64,000 bases of DNA, taken from contig NZ_CP073760.1 in assembly GCF_018399035.1 (NCBI RefSeq), forward strand, positions 1,922,001 through 1,986,000. Reading direction: 5' to 3'. Of this stretch, positions 9,801 through 18,426 are shown piece by piece. How positions within the stretch are numbered: position 1 is the stretch's first letter; every line of letters starts with the position of its first letter. The notes under the pieces are model-generated. The model was not told where the DNA came from and made no database searches. It worked only from the letters and a program-made list of their open reading frames with translations. The translations under genes and the position numbers were made by a program. Source of the stretch: Thiocapsa sp. (GTDB lineage Bacteria > Pseudomonadota > Gammaproteobacteria > Chromatiales > Chromatiaceae).

Positions 9801-10133
9801 CGCGCGCGCCGCGGCCGGCAAGGTTGCGCGCGTCGCTCGCCGACCCAACGACAACAATACGGCCGCCACGTGCTTGCAGTTGTACCCCACCGGACAGGAG
9901 CATTGTCCGACCACCGTCAGGGCGCCGTCGGCCCGCTCGCCGAGTTGCACGATGCACTGATAGATCCGCCCGCCCGAGCCCCGTACACGCCCCGTCACGA
10001 TCCCGCGCTCGGCATCGTGATCCGCGCTCAGCACGCGCTGCTCTTGGAGATAACGCCTGCCCCGTTCCAGGTAGGTCGGCGGGATCGCATGTTTCAGGGT
10101 TTCGGGGTCGAGCAGCAGTGGAGCGGAAGGCAT
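6813..10133 (-). CDS. SNF2-family DEAD/DEAH helicase with SWIM zinc finger
   Basis: 1106 aa. The N-terminal SWIM finger has C78-x-C80...C86-x-H88 (GQCSCPVGYNCKH). A long middle region (about 100-600) is typical of bacterial RapA/HepA-like SNF2 proteins. The motor has motif I DDMGLGKT (about 661-668), motif II DEAQ (about 758), motif III LTGTPMEN, and a helicase-C domain with TGRT and ATDRAHRIGQ. It is a dsDNA-translocating ATPase, probably remodelling protein-DNA complexes, with the SWIM finger as DNA or protein contact. ATG at 10133 has only a weak upstream SD. It follows leuA in the same direction with 260 bp between that hold a box-D element. Confidence 0.93.
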   Translation of the reverse strand: MPSAPLLLDPETLKHAIPPTYLERGRRYLQEQRVLSADHDAERGIVTGRVRGSGGRIYQCIVQLGERADGALTVVGQCSCPVGYNCKHVAAVLLSLGRRATRATLPAAARALPFQLKSWLDQIERASGVPEEEPHRILYLIDPEEYLGIRRTRVRAAKVRQLLAGGYGKPQDFNILGSSRASFVGPADQRIMGLLAIARGGADPSAVYLDTLTGADVMQTIARTGRGHLRTIDGPVLRDAGPLAARLEWRLAEDARLHVILEADRPGLLLLPMSPPWYLDPETGDCGPLETGLDDREAGVLAAAPVVAPESVEALEQAARERFKGRSVHLPKSPERRRSHSEIPVPRLRLRSVDRAASSVGRYWGIQRQPEWAHHAVLEFAYGATSVDPRDRAPVLRRVEQGVLVEVERQPAAEQAAIGMLEASGFHRTTEASDADGLWLERADPETWIDFMQDGLPDLAAQGWRIEVEEGFHFRIAEIGDWEMDIAEGEGGNWLDLGLGVEVDGQRVDLLPLLVELIGRYQVDLSTRTLAAMDAETRLQMRLPDGRLILMPVERLRPILSTLIELYDPEGPLGSQGSKGRLRLSRVHAAQLAELEAAAPALRWRGGESVREWGRKLRDFQGLEGIVPPVGLTVELRPYQRQGLDWLQFLREYGLGGVLADDMGLGKTVQTLAHLLVEKESGRADRPSLVVAPTSLLFNWRREAERFAPALRVLSLHGSTRHTRFASIPDHDLVLTSYPLLPRDLEALAEQEFHLLILDEAQNIKNPRSKAAQAARGLNARHRICLTGTPMENHLGELWSLLDFLMPELLGDERRFRRLFRVPIERHGDDVRQDELRRRVAPFLLRRTKETVAAELPPKSEIIREVPLADDQRDLYETLRLALHEKVREEVARKGLARSGIIILDALLKLRQVCCDPRLVSLESARRVKGSAKLELLMTLLPDLLEEGRRVLLFSQFTSMLALIEEELIKRGLREDQDFVKLTGRTRNRDRPVDRFQDEEVPLFLISLKAGGTGLNLTAADTVIHYDPWWNPAAERQATDRAHRIGQDKPVFVYKLLTEGTVEQRVADLQARKQALADAMLAGGGAASGTLSPDDLDLLFAPLVDD

Positions 10134-10320
10134 CGCGTGTCTTGAGGGTTACGGCAGGAAAGCAGCGAGACTACAACCTCGAGAAGGGGAGTGGAAGGCG
10201 TGGCGTACAGTCGGGGCAGACAGGCCCGGACGCCGACCGCGTATCGCAGTGCCCCGTCGTGCCGTGCCTGGACGTCGCTCTCGCTCCTCCACCCTGCCGG
10301 GCCTCGCCGCGATTCAACAC

Positions 10321-10398
10321 CGTAGCTTGTGCCGAGCCGTGCGAGGCACAACCAACCGCCGGCGGACGTTGTGCTGCCTATCGTCAGTACAACCTACG
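10321..10398. repeat. Box-D inverted-repeat element, copy 2, supplying the leuA stop codon
   Basis: About 80% identical to the copy at 3574-3653, including GTGCCGAGCCGTGCGAGGCAC. Its right terminal repeat (ACAACCTACG) overlaps leuA: the leuA stop TAG is read from CGTAGGTTGT of the element. This suggests the element inserted at, and replaced, the very end of leuA. Confidence 0.8.
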
Positions 10399-12061
10399 CC
10401 GCCCGAGCCTGCCGGACCTCGCCACGATTGAGCGCGGACAAAACGGCACCCAGCGAGGCGGCCACCGTGTCGCGATCGATGGCCGCACCGGCGATCCGCT
10501 GCGATCCGAGCTCCAGCTGAACATAGGCGATCGCCTCGGCATCCGTCCCCTCGCCGATCGCATGCTCCTGATAATCCAGGATGCGCACCGGTTGACCGGT
10601 CCAGCGCGACCAGGCATCGATGAAGGCGGCCATCGCGCCATCCCCTTCACCGCGCAGCCGATGCTCGCCGTCCGGTCGCGCGATGCGGGCCTCGATCACA
10701 TCGTGCCCGTTGCGCTCCAGCCGATAACCGAGCAGCCGGACCGGGGTTCGATCGACGACGAAATGGTCCATAAAGATGCGGTGAATGCTCTCGGCATCCA
10801 TCTCCCCGCCACGCCGTTCGCTCTGCGCCTGGACCAGTCGGGCCAGCTCGACCTGCATCCAGCGCGGCAGGTTCAGCCCGAAATCGCGCTCCATGACAAA
10901 GGCGACACCGCCCTTCCCGGACTGGCTGTTGACCCGGATGACCGCCTGATAGCTGCGGCCTAGATCACGCGGGTCGATCGGCAGATAGGCGACCTGCCAG
11001 GGCTCCTCCGGGCTCTGACGCATCAGGCTCTTGCGGATCGCATCCTGGTGACTGCCCGAGAAGGCGGTATAGACCAGCTCGCCCACCCAAGGGTGGCGCG
11101 GATGCAGCGCCGTCCCGGTGCACTCCTCCACCACCCGGACGATCTCGTCAGGATCGCTCAGATCCAGACCCGGATCGATGCCTTGGCTGTAGAGGTTCAT
11201 CGCCAGGGTCACGATGTCCAGGTTGCCGGTGCGCTCGCCGTTGCCGAGCAGGGTCCCCTCGACCCGATCCGCACCCGCCAAAAGGGCCAGCTCCGCCGCA
11301 GCCGCCGCGCCCCCGCGATCGTTGTGGGTATGCACCGACAGGACGATCGCCTCGCGCCGCGAGATGTGCGTCGCGAAATACTCGACCTGATCGGCGAAGA
11401 CATTCGGGCTCGCGACCTCGACCGTCGCCGGCAGATTGACGATGCACGGCCGTTGCGGGGTCGGCTGCCAAACGTCCAGAACCGCCTCGCAGACCTCGAC
11501 GGCATAGTCCGGCTCGGTGGCCGTGAAGCTCTCGGGCGAGTACTGGAAGGTCCAGCGTGTCGCGGACCGGCGTTGCGCCTCGCGCAGGACCCACTCGGCA
11601 CCCTGACGGGCGATCGCCGTCACGCCCGCCCGATCCTGCCCGAACACCCATTCACGCTGAACCGGCGAGGTCGAGTTGTAGAGATGGACGATCGCGCGCG
11701 GGGCACCCTCCAAGGCATCGAAGGTGCGCCGGATCAGATCCTCGCGCGCCTGCACCAAGACCTGCACGGTCACGTCCTCGGGGATCTTGTCTTCCTCGAT
11801 CAACCAGCGCACGAAGTCGAAGTCGGGCTGGCTCGCGGCCGGGAAACCGATCTCGATCTCCTTGAAGCCGAGCTTGACCAGAAGCGCCCAAAGACGACGC
11901 TTCTGGGCGACCCCCATCGGCTCCAACAGCGCCTGGTTGCCGTCGCGCAGATCCACGCTCGCCCAGATCGGAGCCTGCTCGACGACACGGCTCGGCCAGC
12001 GGCGGTTCGGCAGATCCACCACCGGACCGCGACGATACTTTCGGGGGTCAAAACGGGTCAT
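10394..12061 (-). CDS. leuA: 2-isopropylmalate synthase (LeuA, DRE-TIM metallolyase)
   Basis: 555-aa enzyme condensing acetyl-CoA with 2-oxoisovalerate, the committed step of leucine synthesis. The TIM barrel has [14 protein letters not shown] (metal and base motif), the HTHND metal site ([10 protein letters not shown]) and [12 protein letters not shown]. The C-terminal third is the regulatory domain that mediates leucine feedback ([12 protein letters not shown]...). The length fits the long, type 2 proteobacterial LeuA. The start is set at ATG 12061 (GGAG nine bases upstream); the open frame extends 75 codons further but that part is unlike any LeuA. A divergent Lrp/AsnC regulator lies 256 bp away. 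The last codon and stop abut a box-D element. Confidence 0.95.
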   Translation of the reverse strand: MTRFDPRKYRRGPVVDLPNRRWPSRVVEQAPIWASVDLRDGNQALLEPMGVAQKRRLWALLVKLGFKEIEIGFPAASQPDFDFVRWLIEEDKIPEDVTVQVLVQAREDLIRRTFDALEGAPRAIVHLYNSTSPVQREWVFGQDRAGVTAIARQGAEWVLREAQRRSATRWTFQYSPESFTATEPDYAVEVCEAVLDVWQPTPQRPCIVNLPATVEVASPNVFADQVEYFATHISRREAIVLSVHTHNDRGGAAAAAELALLAGADRVEGTLLGNGERTGNLDIVTLAMNLYSQGIDPGLDLSDPDEIVRVVEECTGTALHPRHPWVGELVYTAFSGSHQDAIRKSLMRQSPEEPWQVAYLPIDPRDLGRSYQAVIRVNSQSGKGGVAFVMERDFGLNLPRWMQVELARLVQAQSERRGGEMDAESIHRIFMDHFVVDRTPVRLLGYRLERNGHDVIEARIARPDGEHRLRGEGDGAMAAFIDAWSRWTGQPVRILDYQEHAIGEGTDAEAIAYVQLELGSQRIAGAAIDRDTVAASLGAVLSALNRGEVRQARAA

Positions 12062-12317
12062 GCTGTTTCTCCGGTCGGGGGCTTGGCCGCTCGCGTCCCG
12101 GTAAGGACTGTGAGCCTGGTGGGCAGGTGCCTCGCGAGCCCTTGCCCGGTTCGCGGCTGGTTGGCCGACGGGGATAGAATAGGCTCGACAGGCACGCAGA
12201 TGATTGCAAAGATGCCTTTCCAACGGATCATTTGCGCAAGGATCTGCCACTCTTTGCGACCTATTCGGCAGATCAGCAATCGCCATCCCGGACGAGCCAC
12301 CGGACGGAGCAACCCCG

Positions 12318-12782
12318 ATGAAGCTGGACCGTTACGACCGCCGGATCCTCGAGGAGCTGCAACGCGACGGCCGCATCAGCAATCAGGAGCTGGCCGACCG
12401 CATCGGCCTGTCGCCCTCGCCCTGTCTGCGACGCGTACGGGCACTCGAGGAGTCCGGCATCATCCGCGGCTATGCGGCCCTGCTCGATGCCAAGACGCTC
12501 GGGCTCAACCTCATGGCGCTCCTGAGCATCTCGATGGACAAACACACCCCGGAGCGCTTCGAGCGCTTCGACGTCGCCGTCGCGGCCATCCCGGAGGTGC
12601 AGGAATGTCTCTTGATCACGGGACGCGACGCCGACTACCAGCTCAAGGTCGTGGTGCGCGACATGGATGCTTACCAGGATCTGCTGCTCAACAAGATCAC
12701 CCGCATCGAAGGGGTGACCGGCGTACACTCGAGCTTCGTCCTGCGGCGTGTGGTCGAGCGTGCCAGTATCCCGCTGGATTGA
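12318..12782 (+). CDS. Lrp/AsnC family transcriptional regulator
   Basis: 154 aa. The N-terminal HTH has [47 protein letters not shown]. The C-terminal RAM (ligand-binding) domain is about 70-150, with [21 protein letters not shown] and the family ending [11 protein letters not shown]. The start is ATG 12318 with GGAG eight bases upstream; the longer frame has no SD. Divergence from leuA makes it the obvious candidate for leucine-responsive control of leuA and of itself across the 256-bp shared region; that regulation is inference from context. Confidence 0.93.
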   Translation: MKLDRYDRRILEELQRDGRISNQELADRIGLSPSPCLRRVRALEESGIIRGYAALLDAKTLGLNLMALLSISMDKHTPERFERFDVAVAAIPEVQECLLITGRDADYQLKVVVRDMDAYQDLLLNKITRIEGVTGVHSSFVLRRVVERASIPLD

Positions 12783-13140
12783 GTCCGATGAACGGTACGG
12801 CGAAGACCAAGACGCAGAGCGATTTGAGCCATGTCGCAGAGCGATTGGAAATTCTGCCCATGGAGCTGATCGCATGAGGAAATCGGGAAACGTCAGATCT
12901 CTCAGCGCCAGAGCTTTTCGGGCCTTGATCATCGTTTCGCCCATAACCCTAGTCAAGCGTAGGGCATCACAACGTATGGTTTTGCAAATCCGAATGTTAC
13001 GGCTACGTTACTTTACATTTCTTTACTTGAAACCGAAATCATAAATGAATTAGTTTGTGTACGAGCATAACGCTCGGATATCTGAACGGCACACGAAGCA
13101 AACGATTCGCCCCCTAAACATAAAGAAAAGGATCAATTAA
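12783..13140. other. AT-rich intergenic region before the exported protease-like gene
   Basis: 358 bp whose second half (about 12940-13140) is far more AT-rich than the surroundings. It includes a short palindrome CGAGC-ATAA-CGCTCG near 13061 and an AAGGATC ribosome site before 13141. The base composition break marks the left edge of the envelope-type island. No gene is supported here. Confidence 0.5.
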
Positions 13141-14364
13141 ATGAATAGGGTACAACTTGTCACGGTGATCATCTTGGGGGCAGTTACCCTGTCATCAAAG
13201 GTATCCTCTGCTCCTCCTGAAGGCACGGTTTCAATGCCGGTGGATCTGATTGCAGCGCAATCTCTGAGTACTGAGACTTACTGGTCCTCGGAGCGAATGG
13301 AGAAGGCGCTCCCGGTCGTGCTTCAAAGACGACCCGACACCGACAGCCAATCAATGCAGTCGACCGAGGTCTTTGAAACGCATTCCGATCCACCGATCCT
13401 CATCCCGGGCCGCCCCCCCATTTCCGAGGATTCGGATTTCGAGACGTTTGATACCTCGGCCATCGCACTCGACAGCGCGATGCCGAACCAAATTCCGTCA
13501 ACCTTCGGCTCCCCACCAGCGAATCCTCAGGATGGGCCTTACCCCCCTTTTCAGCGCTGGAGCATGCAGGGTTCCTATAAGGTGTGGCCTAGATCCATTC
13601 ACGGAAAGCTCTTTCTGACGCTGGACGGAAAAGATCGCGTCTGCTCCGCAACCGTGATCGGACGCAGTGTAATCGCAACGGCTGCTCATTGCGTGAGCAA
13701 TGGGCGGGGGACTTGGGGAACAAACTTCCTTTTCTGTCCGGGCTACAACCAAAGCGGACCTCTAAATGGAACAGGCTGCTGGGCGACGAGGGGTGTCTAT
13801 GCGGCCAACGCTTATCATTTCAGGGGCGACTACGATTATGACTACGCCTGCCTGATCACCAACCCGACCGGAGTCGAGCGCTTCAGCGCAATCGGGGATA
13901 TCACCGGTTATTCCGGACTGACCTACAACTGGCCGTCATCCCAATTGACGATCGCCTTCGGTTACCCTGTAGCGGCTCCTTTCAATGGCGATGCCATCCA
14001 GCAGATTGCCTCGGTCGAGTGGTACGAGACCGATACGACGCCGGGCGATCAGGCGTCGAAATATATCGGAGGCGATCTTACCGCCGGTGCCGACGGAGGC
14101 GGATGGTTCCTGAGCTGGAGGCATCCTACGGCCGAGTTTCCGGATACCGACAACAATCGATTCACCGACCCTGCCGGGGCGATGAATGGCCCCTTCCTGA
14201 ATGGCCTCACCAGTCACCGGCGGTGCCGTATGAACTGCAGCAATCCTCCATCCGCCGGGGCGGGTGAATTCTGGCAAGAGATGGGTTCGCCGGTTTTCCG
14301 CAGCACCGAGTCCGATAACCAAGATGCATCCGACATCTTCAACGCATGCCTGAGAAACCAGTAA
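13141..14364 (+). CDS. Exported trypsin-like (S1/V8-type) protein with substituted catalytic Ser
   Basis: 407 aa with an N-terminal signal peptide (hydrophobic 5-18, likely cleavage after SSA), a Pro-rich spacer (about 30-130) and a chymotrypsin-fold domain (about 150-345). His183 sits in TAAHC and a likely catalytic Asp234 in DYDYAC. Where V8-like peptidases have G-x-S-G-G-x this protein reads TAGADGGGW, with Asp318 at the nucleophile. It may therefore be a non-catalytic binding protein or an atypical enzyme. The last 47 residues (361-407, three conserved Cys) recur at the end of the next gene. The protein is probably periplasmic or secreted. AAGGATC precedes the ATG at good spacing. Confidence 0.85.
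   Translation: MNRVQLVTVIILGAVTLSSKVSSAPPEGTVSMPVDLIAAQSLSTETYWSSERMEKALPVVLQRRPDTDSQSMQSTEVFETHSDPPILIPGRPPISEDSDFETFDTSAIALDSAMPNQIPSTFGSPPANPQDGPYPPFQRWSMQGSYKVWPRSIHGKLFLTLDGKDRVCSATVIGRSVIATAAHCVSNGRGTWGTNFLFCPGYNQSGPLNGTGCWATRGVYAANAYHFRGDYDYDYACLITNPTGVERFSAIGDITGYSGLTYNWPSSQLTIAFGYPVAAPFNGDAIQQIASVEWYETDTTPGDQASKYIGGDLTAGADGGGWFLSWRHPTAEFPDTDNNRFTDPAGAMNGPFLNGLTSHRRCRMNCSNPPSAGAGEFWQEMGSPVFRSTESDNQDASDIFNACLRNQ
14221..14364 (+). other. Shared C-terminal module, copy 1 (end of protease-like protein)
   Basis: Encodes the last 47 residues (361-407): CRMNC, then PPSA, AG, QE-x-GSP, SDNQDASD and a final C-x-x-NQ. It aligns without gaps to 16546-16689. Confidence 0.85.
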
Positions 14365-14583
14365 CACAGAGTCCCCTGTTCGCGTCATTTCAAGGATGAA
14401 GATGCTTGGCCCCAGCAAAGGACTCGCGCGTGGAGCGCTCCCGGACCGCGGCGGCCGGGAGCACTCGATTCAGGGTGCGGGTAACCGCAGAGGTGTCGGG
14501 GTCCTCGGCAGCAGCAGTGGACCTTCGACGCGAAACCTGCGAAGGGCGGAATCGAGTCGTCGCGAGCGGTTTAGGCGAATCTT

Positions 14584-16689
14584 ATGATTTCGAACGTGCA
14601 AATCGAGACTCCGGTGGCCATCGGAGGTGTCGGCGGGAGCGGAACGCGCCTTATCGCCGAGATGTTGATGCGGCTTGGGTTCTTCCTCGGCAGCGACCTC
14701 AACGAATCTCTGGACAATCTTTGGTTCACGCTTGCATTTAAGCGCCTCGAGATCCTGAGATGCCCGGACTCCGAGTTCCAAACCTGTGTGGATCTGTTCG
14801 TAAGACGCATGCAGGGCTGCACGGATTTCGCCGTGGACGACCAAGCGTTCCTGAAGCAACTCGCCCGGGCGGATCGACTGCAGCACGACTCGCCGTGGCT
14901 TGAAGAGCGTGTTGCGTCCTTCTGCAGCCCGGCGGCCACTCCCGCTCCAGGTGGCGGCAAATGGGGCTGGAAAGAGCCCAACACGCAGGTCATCGCGGAG
15001 CGCCTCATGCGCTCGATGACGGGACTCAAATACATCCATGTCGTTCGCAACGGCCTGGACATGGCCTACAGCCAGAATCAGAACCAGCTGCGTCTCTGGG
15101 GCCCATGGGTCTTGGGAATGGACCGGATTGCGACTGACCCGCGACACGCACTGAAATACTGGTGCCGGGTCCATGAGCACCTTATCGGCGTCTTCGATCG
15201 GTTTCCCGGTCGTTGCCTCTGGGTTGATTTCGACACACTCTGCATGGATCCGCACCCGACGCTCGAGGGGATGTTTGATTTCCTCGATGTCAATCCGAGC
15301 CCCCGTCGCATCGACGAGTTGGCCTTGCTGATTCGACCTCCGCACTCGATCGGCCGTTATCGAGGCTTCGATAGCTCGCGACTGGATCCGCAGGACATTG
15401 CATCCGTGGCCAAGCTGGGGTTTCCGACCGAGAACGACACCTCGACATCGGATGTTGCCGATGTGCAAAAAAAGGAGTCCAGAACCGCGCCCGGGCCCCA
15501 AAGAACAGCCCTTGTCGTATTGGGCATGCATCGCAGCGGCACTTCGGCCTTTACGCGGGTTGCGGGATTGCTCGGAGGAGCCGTACCTCGAGATCTCATG
15601 CAGCCTGTCGCGGACAATAACGAAGCCGGGTTTTGGGAGTCGATGGGGATCTATCGGCTGAACGACACCCTGCTGCGCTGTGCAGGCTCGCGCTGGGACG
15701 ACTGGCGCGACCTCCCATTCGACTGGGACAACCATCAAGTCTCCGATGCATTCATGCGAAGAGCGACGGCCGCTGTTCACCATGCATTCGGGTCCAAAGA
15801 CCTCATCGTCATCAAAGACCCAAGAATTTGTCGGATTTTCCCGTTCTGGCACGATGCGCTCCAAGAGATGGGGATGGATGTCCTGTGCCTGCTCCCGGTG
15901 CGAAATCCAATGGAGGTGGCTGCGTCGCTGAGAAGGCGAGATGGTTTCGATCCGGCGAAGTCGTACCTTTTGTGGTTGAGGCACACGCTTGATGCCGAGG
16001 CGGCGACACGCGGTTTGCGAAGATCCATCGTCACCTTCGACCACCTCATGTCGGATTGGCGAGACTGCGCCATGCGAATCCAACAGCATCTGGGGATGAC
16101 CTGGCCACGCGCATTCGTGATGGACGCGGCCGGGGATATCGATCGGTTCCTGCAGGAGCGTCTCAGACACAACCGCGCATCCGCGCAAGATCTCGACAAC
16201 GACACGAGTGCGCCCCAATGGGTCAAGCAAACCTTTTCATCGTTTCTCAAGCTCGTCGATCAACCCGACTCTTCTGACGCACTATCTACGCTTGACCACG
16301 TCAGAGAAGAACTGCGGCAGGCTGACCGAGCGATCGGACCTGTCTTTCAACTTGAGGCAATTGCCGGGAAACGGCTGACTCGCACTGTCGGCACCATCAC
16401 AGCGAGCCTTGCTAGGCATAAGGTGCTTGTTCAGGAGCTGGAGTGCATATTGTCTCGATATCGGTCGGAGACGAATGAGCTCCGCTCGGAAATTCTCGTT
16501 CTCGAGAATCGAGTCGCTGCGCTTGAAGCGAAGCTCGCTCGATGCCGCTGCCGCGCCAATTGCAACAGCCCCCCGTCGGCAACTGCGGGTGCATTCCGGC
16601 AAGAGGAGGGGTCTCCGCAACTCCTGCGCTCGGCATCGGATAACCAAGACGCATCGGATGTTTTACAGTACTGCTTCGATAATCAATGA
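14584..16689 (+). CDS. Tandem double sulfotransferase with coiled coil and shared C-terminal module
   Basis: 701 aa carrying two sulfotransferase-like domains. Domain 1 (about 8-280) has the PAPS phosphate loop GGVGGSGTR (14-22) and the 3'-phosphate motif HVVRNGLDMAYS. Domain 2 (about 308-590) has LGMHRSGTS (313-321), VIKDPRICR and VRNPMEVAASL. A heptad coiled coil follows (about 610-653, ELRSEILVLENRVAALEAKL), then the 47-residue module shared with the upstream gene. Such enzymes move sulfate from PAPS onto sugars or lipids. FkbM and GT2 genes downstream suggest a sulfated surface glycan, which is inference. There is no signal peptide. The start ATG 14584 follows TTTAGGCGA. Confidence 0.88.
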   Translation: MISNVQIETPVAIGGVGGSGTRLIAEMLMRLGFFLGSDLNESLDNLWFTLAFKRLEILRCPDSEFQTCVDLFVRRMQGCTDFAVDDQAFLKQLARADRLQHDSPWLEERVASFCSPAATPAPGGGKWGWKEPNTQVIAERLMRSMTGLKYIHVVRNGLDMAYSQNQNQLRLWGPWVLGMDRIATDPRHALKYWCRVHEHLIGVFDRFPGRCLWVDFDTLCMDPHPTLEGMFDFLDVNPSPRRIDELALLIRPPHSIGRYRGFDSSRLDPQDIASVAKLGFPTENDTSTSDVADVQKKESRTAPGPQRTALVVLGMHRSGTSAFTRVAGLLGGAVPRDLMQPVADNNEAGFWESMGIYRLNDTLLRCAGSRWDDWRDLPFDWDNHQVSDAFMRRATAAVHHAFGSKDLIVIKDPRICRIFPFWHDALQEMGMDVLCLLPVRNPMEVAASLRRRDGFDPAKSYLLWLRHTLDAEAATRGLRRSIVTFDHLMSDWRDCAMRIQQHLGMTWPRAFVMDAAGDIDRFLQERLRHNRASAQDLDNDTSAPQWVKQTFSSFLKLVDQPDSSDALSTLDHVREELRQADRAIGPVFQLEAIAGKRLTRTVGTITASLARHKVLVQELECILSRYRSETNELRSEILVLENRVAALEAKLARCRCRANCNSPPSATAGAFRQEEGSPQLLRSASDNQDASDVLQYCFDNQ
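16546..16689 (+). other. Shared C-terminal module, copy 2 (end of sulfotransferase)
   Basis: Encodes residues 655-701: CRANC, PPSA, AG, QE-x-GSP, SDNQDASD and a final C-x-x-NQ. It is 28 of 47 identical to the tail of the upstream gene, and 15 of those 28 identical residues use different codons. Confidence 0.85.
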
Positions 16690-16802
16690 AAAATGAAAGC
16701 GGCTCCCCACCCTTCGGGAGCAGCGTTTCGGTCGCACGCTGGGCCGATCGGCTGCGAGGGCATCCTCGCCTTGTCCCTTTTTAGCCTAAGGGTTGATGCG
16801 AC

Positions 16803-17570
16803 GTGTCCAGATCGACGAAACGAACCCGAATACAGATCAGGAAGATCGTCACCGTATTCGGAGGGCGCCGAGCACGCTGGTTGCTGTGGTGCGAGCGCTG
16901 GGGCGACCGGAGCCTAGTCTCCCTTGAGTACCGTGGGCGCAAGCATCACCTTCGACTCAACAGCACCGACCCTTTGGTGTGGTTCAGCGTCTTCATACAA
17001 GAAGATTACGGGGCAAATTTACCCTTCGAGCCTCGCGTCATCGTCGACGCCGGTGCCTACACCGGGCTGTCTGCCATCTACTTCGCCAATCGATATCCCG
17101 GAGCCAAGATCATCGCCCTAGAGCCGGATCCGGAGAATTTTCGCCTCTTGACGCGGAATGTCGGAGCGTACGATCGAATCCGCCCCGTCCATGCTGCGCT
17201 TTGGTTCGAGGACACCGAGTTGGCCCTATACCGCCGTCCGGAAGGTCATTGGGCCTCGACCATACATGCCGCGAGTCTCGCGTCCGGCTACGCAAAGGCC
17301 GATCGGCCGATCCCGGCGATGCGAATCGAGACGCTCATGTCGCGATTCGCCGTCCCGGAGATCGACGTGCTCAAGGTCGATATCGAAGGAGCGGAGAAAG
17401 AGGTCTTCGAGCACAGCTCCGCTTGGATCGACCGCGTCGGAGCCATCTTCATCGAGACACACGACCGCTTGAGGGCCGGCTGCTCGGACGCGGTTGTTGC
17501 GGCGACACCAGGCTTCGCTCGCGCCCAGACCTCGCCGATGACCGAGCTTTTGATCAATCCGGCGCACTAG
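16803..17570 (+). CDS. FkbM-family SAM-dependent methyltransferase
   Basis: 255 aa. The Rossmann methyltransferase has the SAM loop VIVDAGAYTGLSAIYFA (about 79-95), the acidic loop ALEPDPENF and the FkbM hallmark DVLKVDIEGAEKEVFEH. FkbM enzymes O-methylate sugars or other metabolites, often in surface polysaccharide clusters. GTG 16803, with AAGGG about ten bases upstream, is the likeliest start. It lies 113 bp after the sulfotransferase in the same direction and ends 25 bp from the convergent GT2 gene, so sulfotransferase and methyltransferase could modify one glycan. Confidence 0.9.
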   Translation: MSRSTKRTRIQIRKIVTVFGGRRARWLLWCERWGDRSLVSLEYRGRKHHLRLNSTDPLVWFSVFIQEDYGANLPFEPRVIVDAGAYTGLSAIYFANRYPGAKIIALEPDPENFRLLTRNVGAYDRIRPVHAALWFEDTELALYRRPEGHWASTIHAASLASGYAKADRPIPAMRIETLMSRFAVPEIDVLKVDIEGAEKEVFEHSSAWIDRVGAIFIETHDRLRAGCSDAVVAATPGFARAQTSPMTELLINPAH

Positions 17571-17595
17571 GCTGTCAAGGTGATCGTTCAATAAA

Positions 17596-18426
17596 TCAGC
17601 CATCGGGGGCGCCGACCTTGCTCCGAAGTCTGAAGACCGGGTGGCTCGTCAGCGGCTCGGACGCATCCAACTCAGCATCCGAGCGATAGAGCCGCAGCTC
17701 GCGGCAGCTTTGTAGGTTGATGTCCGCGGCTTGCAACTGCGCCCTCGAGCGATGCCACCCGCGTGCGAGCTCCTCGGGGTCGTAGATACGATCGACCCAT
17801 TTGGCTTTCGCGTGCGCGGCGCTCAGAAACAGGTAATGTCGCATCGGAAAATCGGTCGGCCAGACGCGGATTCCTTCGAACTCAACCCGATGACCGCCCG
17901 ATCCGGCGAGATCGACCGGCACATGGCCGCGCTTCCACAGATTCAGGCGATAATGCGCACACGGGCGCAGCGGATAGTACCAACGCATGGTCGACTGAAA
18001 GTGAGGATGCTCGTGATCCGGCTCTTCGCGTGTCGGCACGAAGCATAGCTCCATGAAGTTGACCGCGTTGTAGCCCTGCGAGTCGATCTTGGCGATGGCC
18101 TCGCGAATGGTCCTGAACTGCGCGGGAGGGAGCCGAATCTCGTCGGCATCGACATGCATAAACCAATCGTGACCGGATGTCTGCGCGATCTCGACCTTGC
18201 GCTGAAGGATCCGTTCCCAACGATAGCATCCGTCCCGTGGCAACGACTCGATTGCGATCAGTCCACGGCCAAGATACTGCCGTGCAATCTCGACGGTCCG
18301 GTCCGTGGATTCGTTGTCGAGGAGGTATGTCTCGAACCCTTGTCGAATCAGGTTCTCGATGCAGGCGCATACGAAGCGTTGCTCGTTGTAGGTTGCGAGG
18401 ATGGCAAGGGCGGAGAGCTTAGCCAC
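17596..18426 (-). CDS. Glycosyltransferase family 2 protein
   Basis: 276 aa. The GT-A fold begins AKLSALAILATYNEQRF (nucleotide-sugar binding start). LLDNESTDRTVEIA and the metal-binding DxD-like motif WFMHVDADEI follow. The start is GTG 18426 with GGAAGGA six bases upstream; the 64 codons further upstream lack an SD and homologous character. The acceptor is unknown. It faces the FkbM gene tail to tail (25 bp apart), consistent with a glycan-decoration cluster shared with the sulfotransferase. Confidence 0.9.
   Translation of the reverse strand: MAKLSALAILATYNEQRFVCACIENLIRQGFETYLLDNESTDRTVEIARQYLGRGLIAIESLPRDGCYRWERILQRKVEIAQTSGHDWFMHVDADEIRLPPAQFRTIREAIAKIDSQGYNAVNFMELCFVPTREEPDHEHPHFQSTMRWYYPLRPCAHYRLNLWKRGHVPVDLAGSGGHRVEFEGIRVWPTDFPMRHYLFLSAAHAKAKWVDRIYDPEELARGWHRSRAQLQAADINLQSCRELRLYRSDAELDASEPLTSHPVFRLRSKVGAPDG

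Noticed and set aside
12788..12877. 29-codon frame after the Lrp-type gene
   Set aside because: Too short, no SD, no conserved features.
14470..16230. 586-codon minus-strand frame opposite the sulfotransferase
   Set aside because: No SD and no recognisable motif; the plus strand has clear PAPS-binding motifs and a conserved tail.
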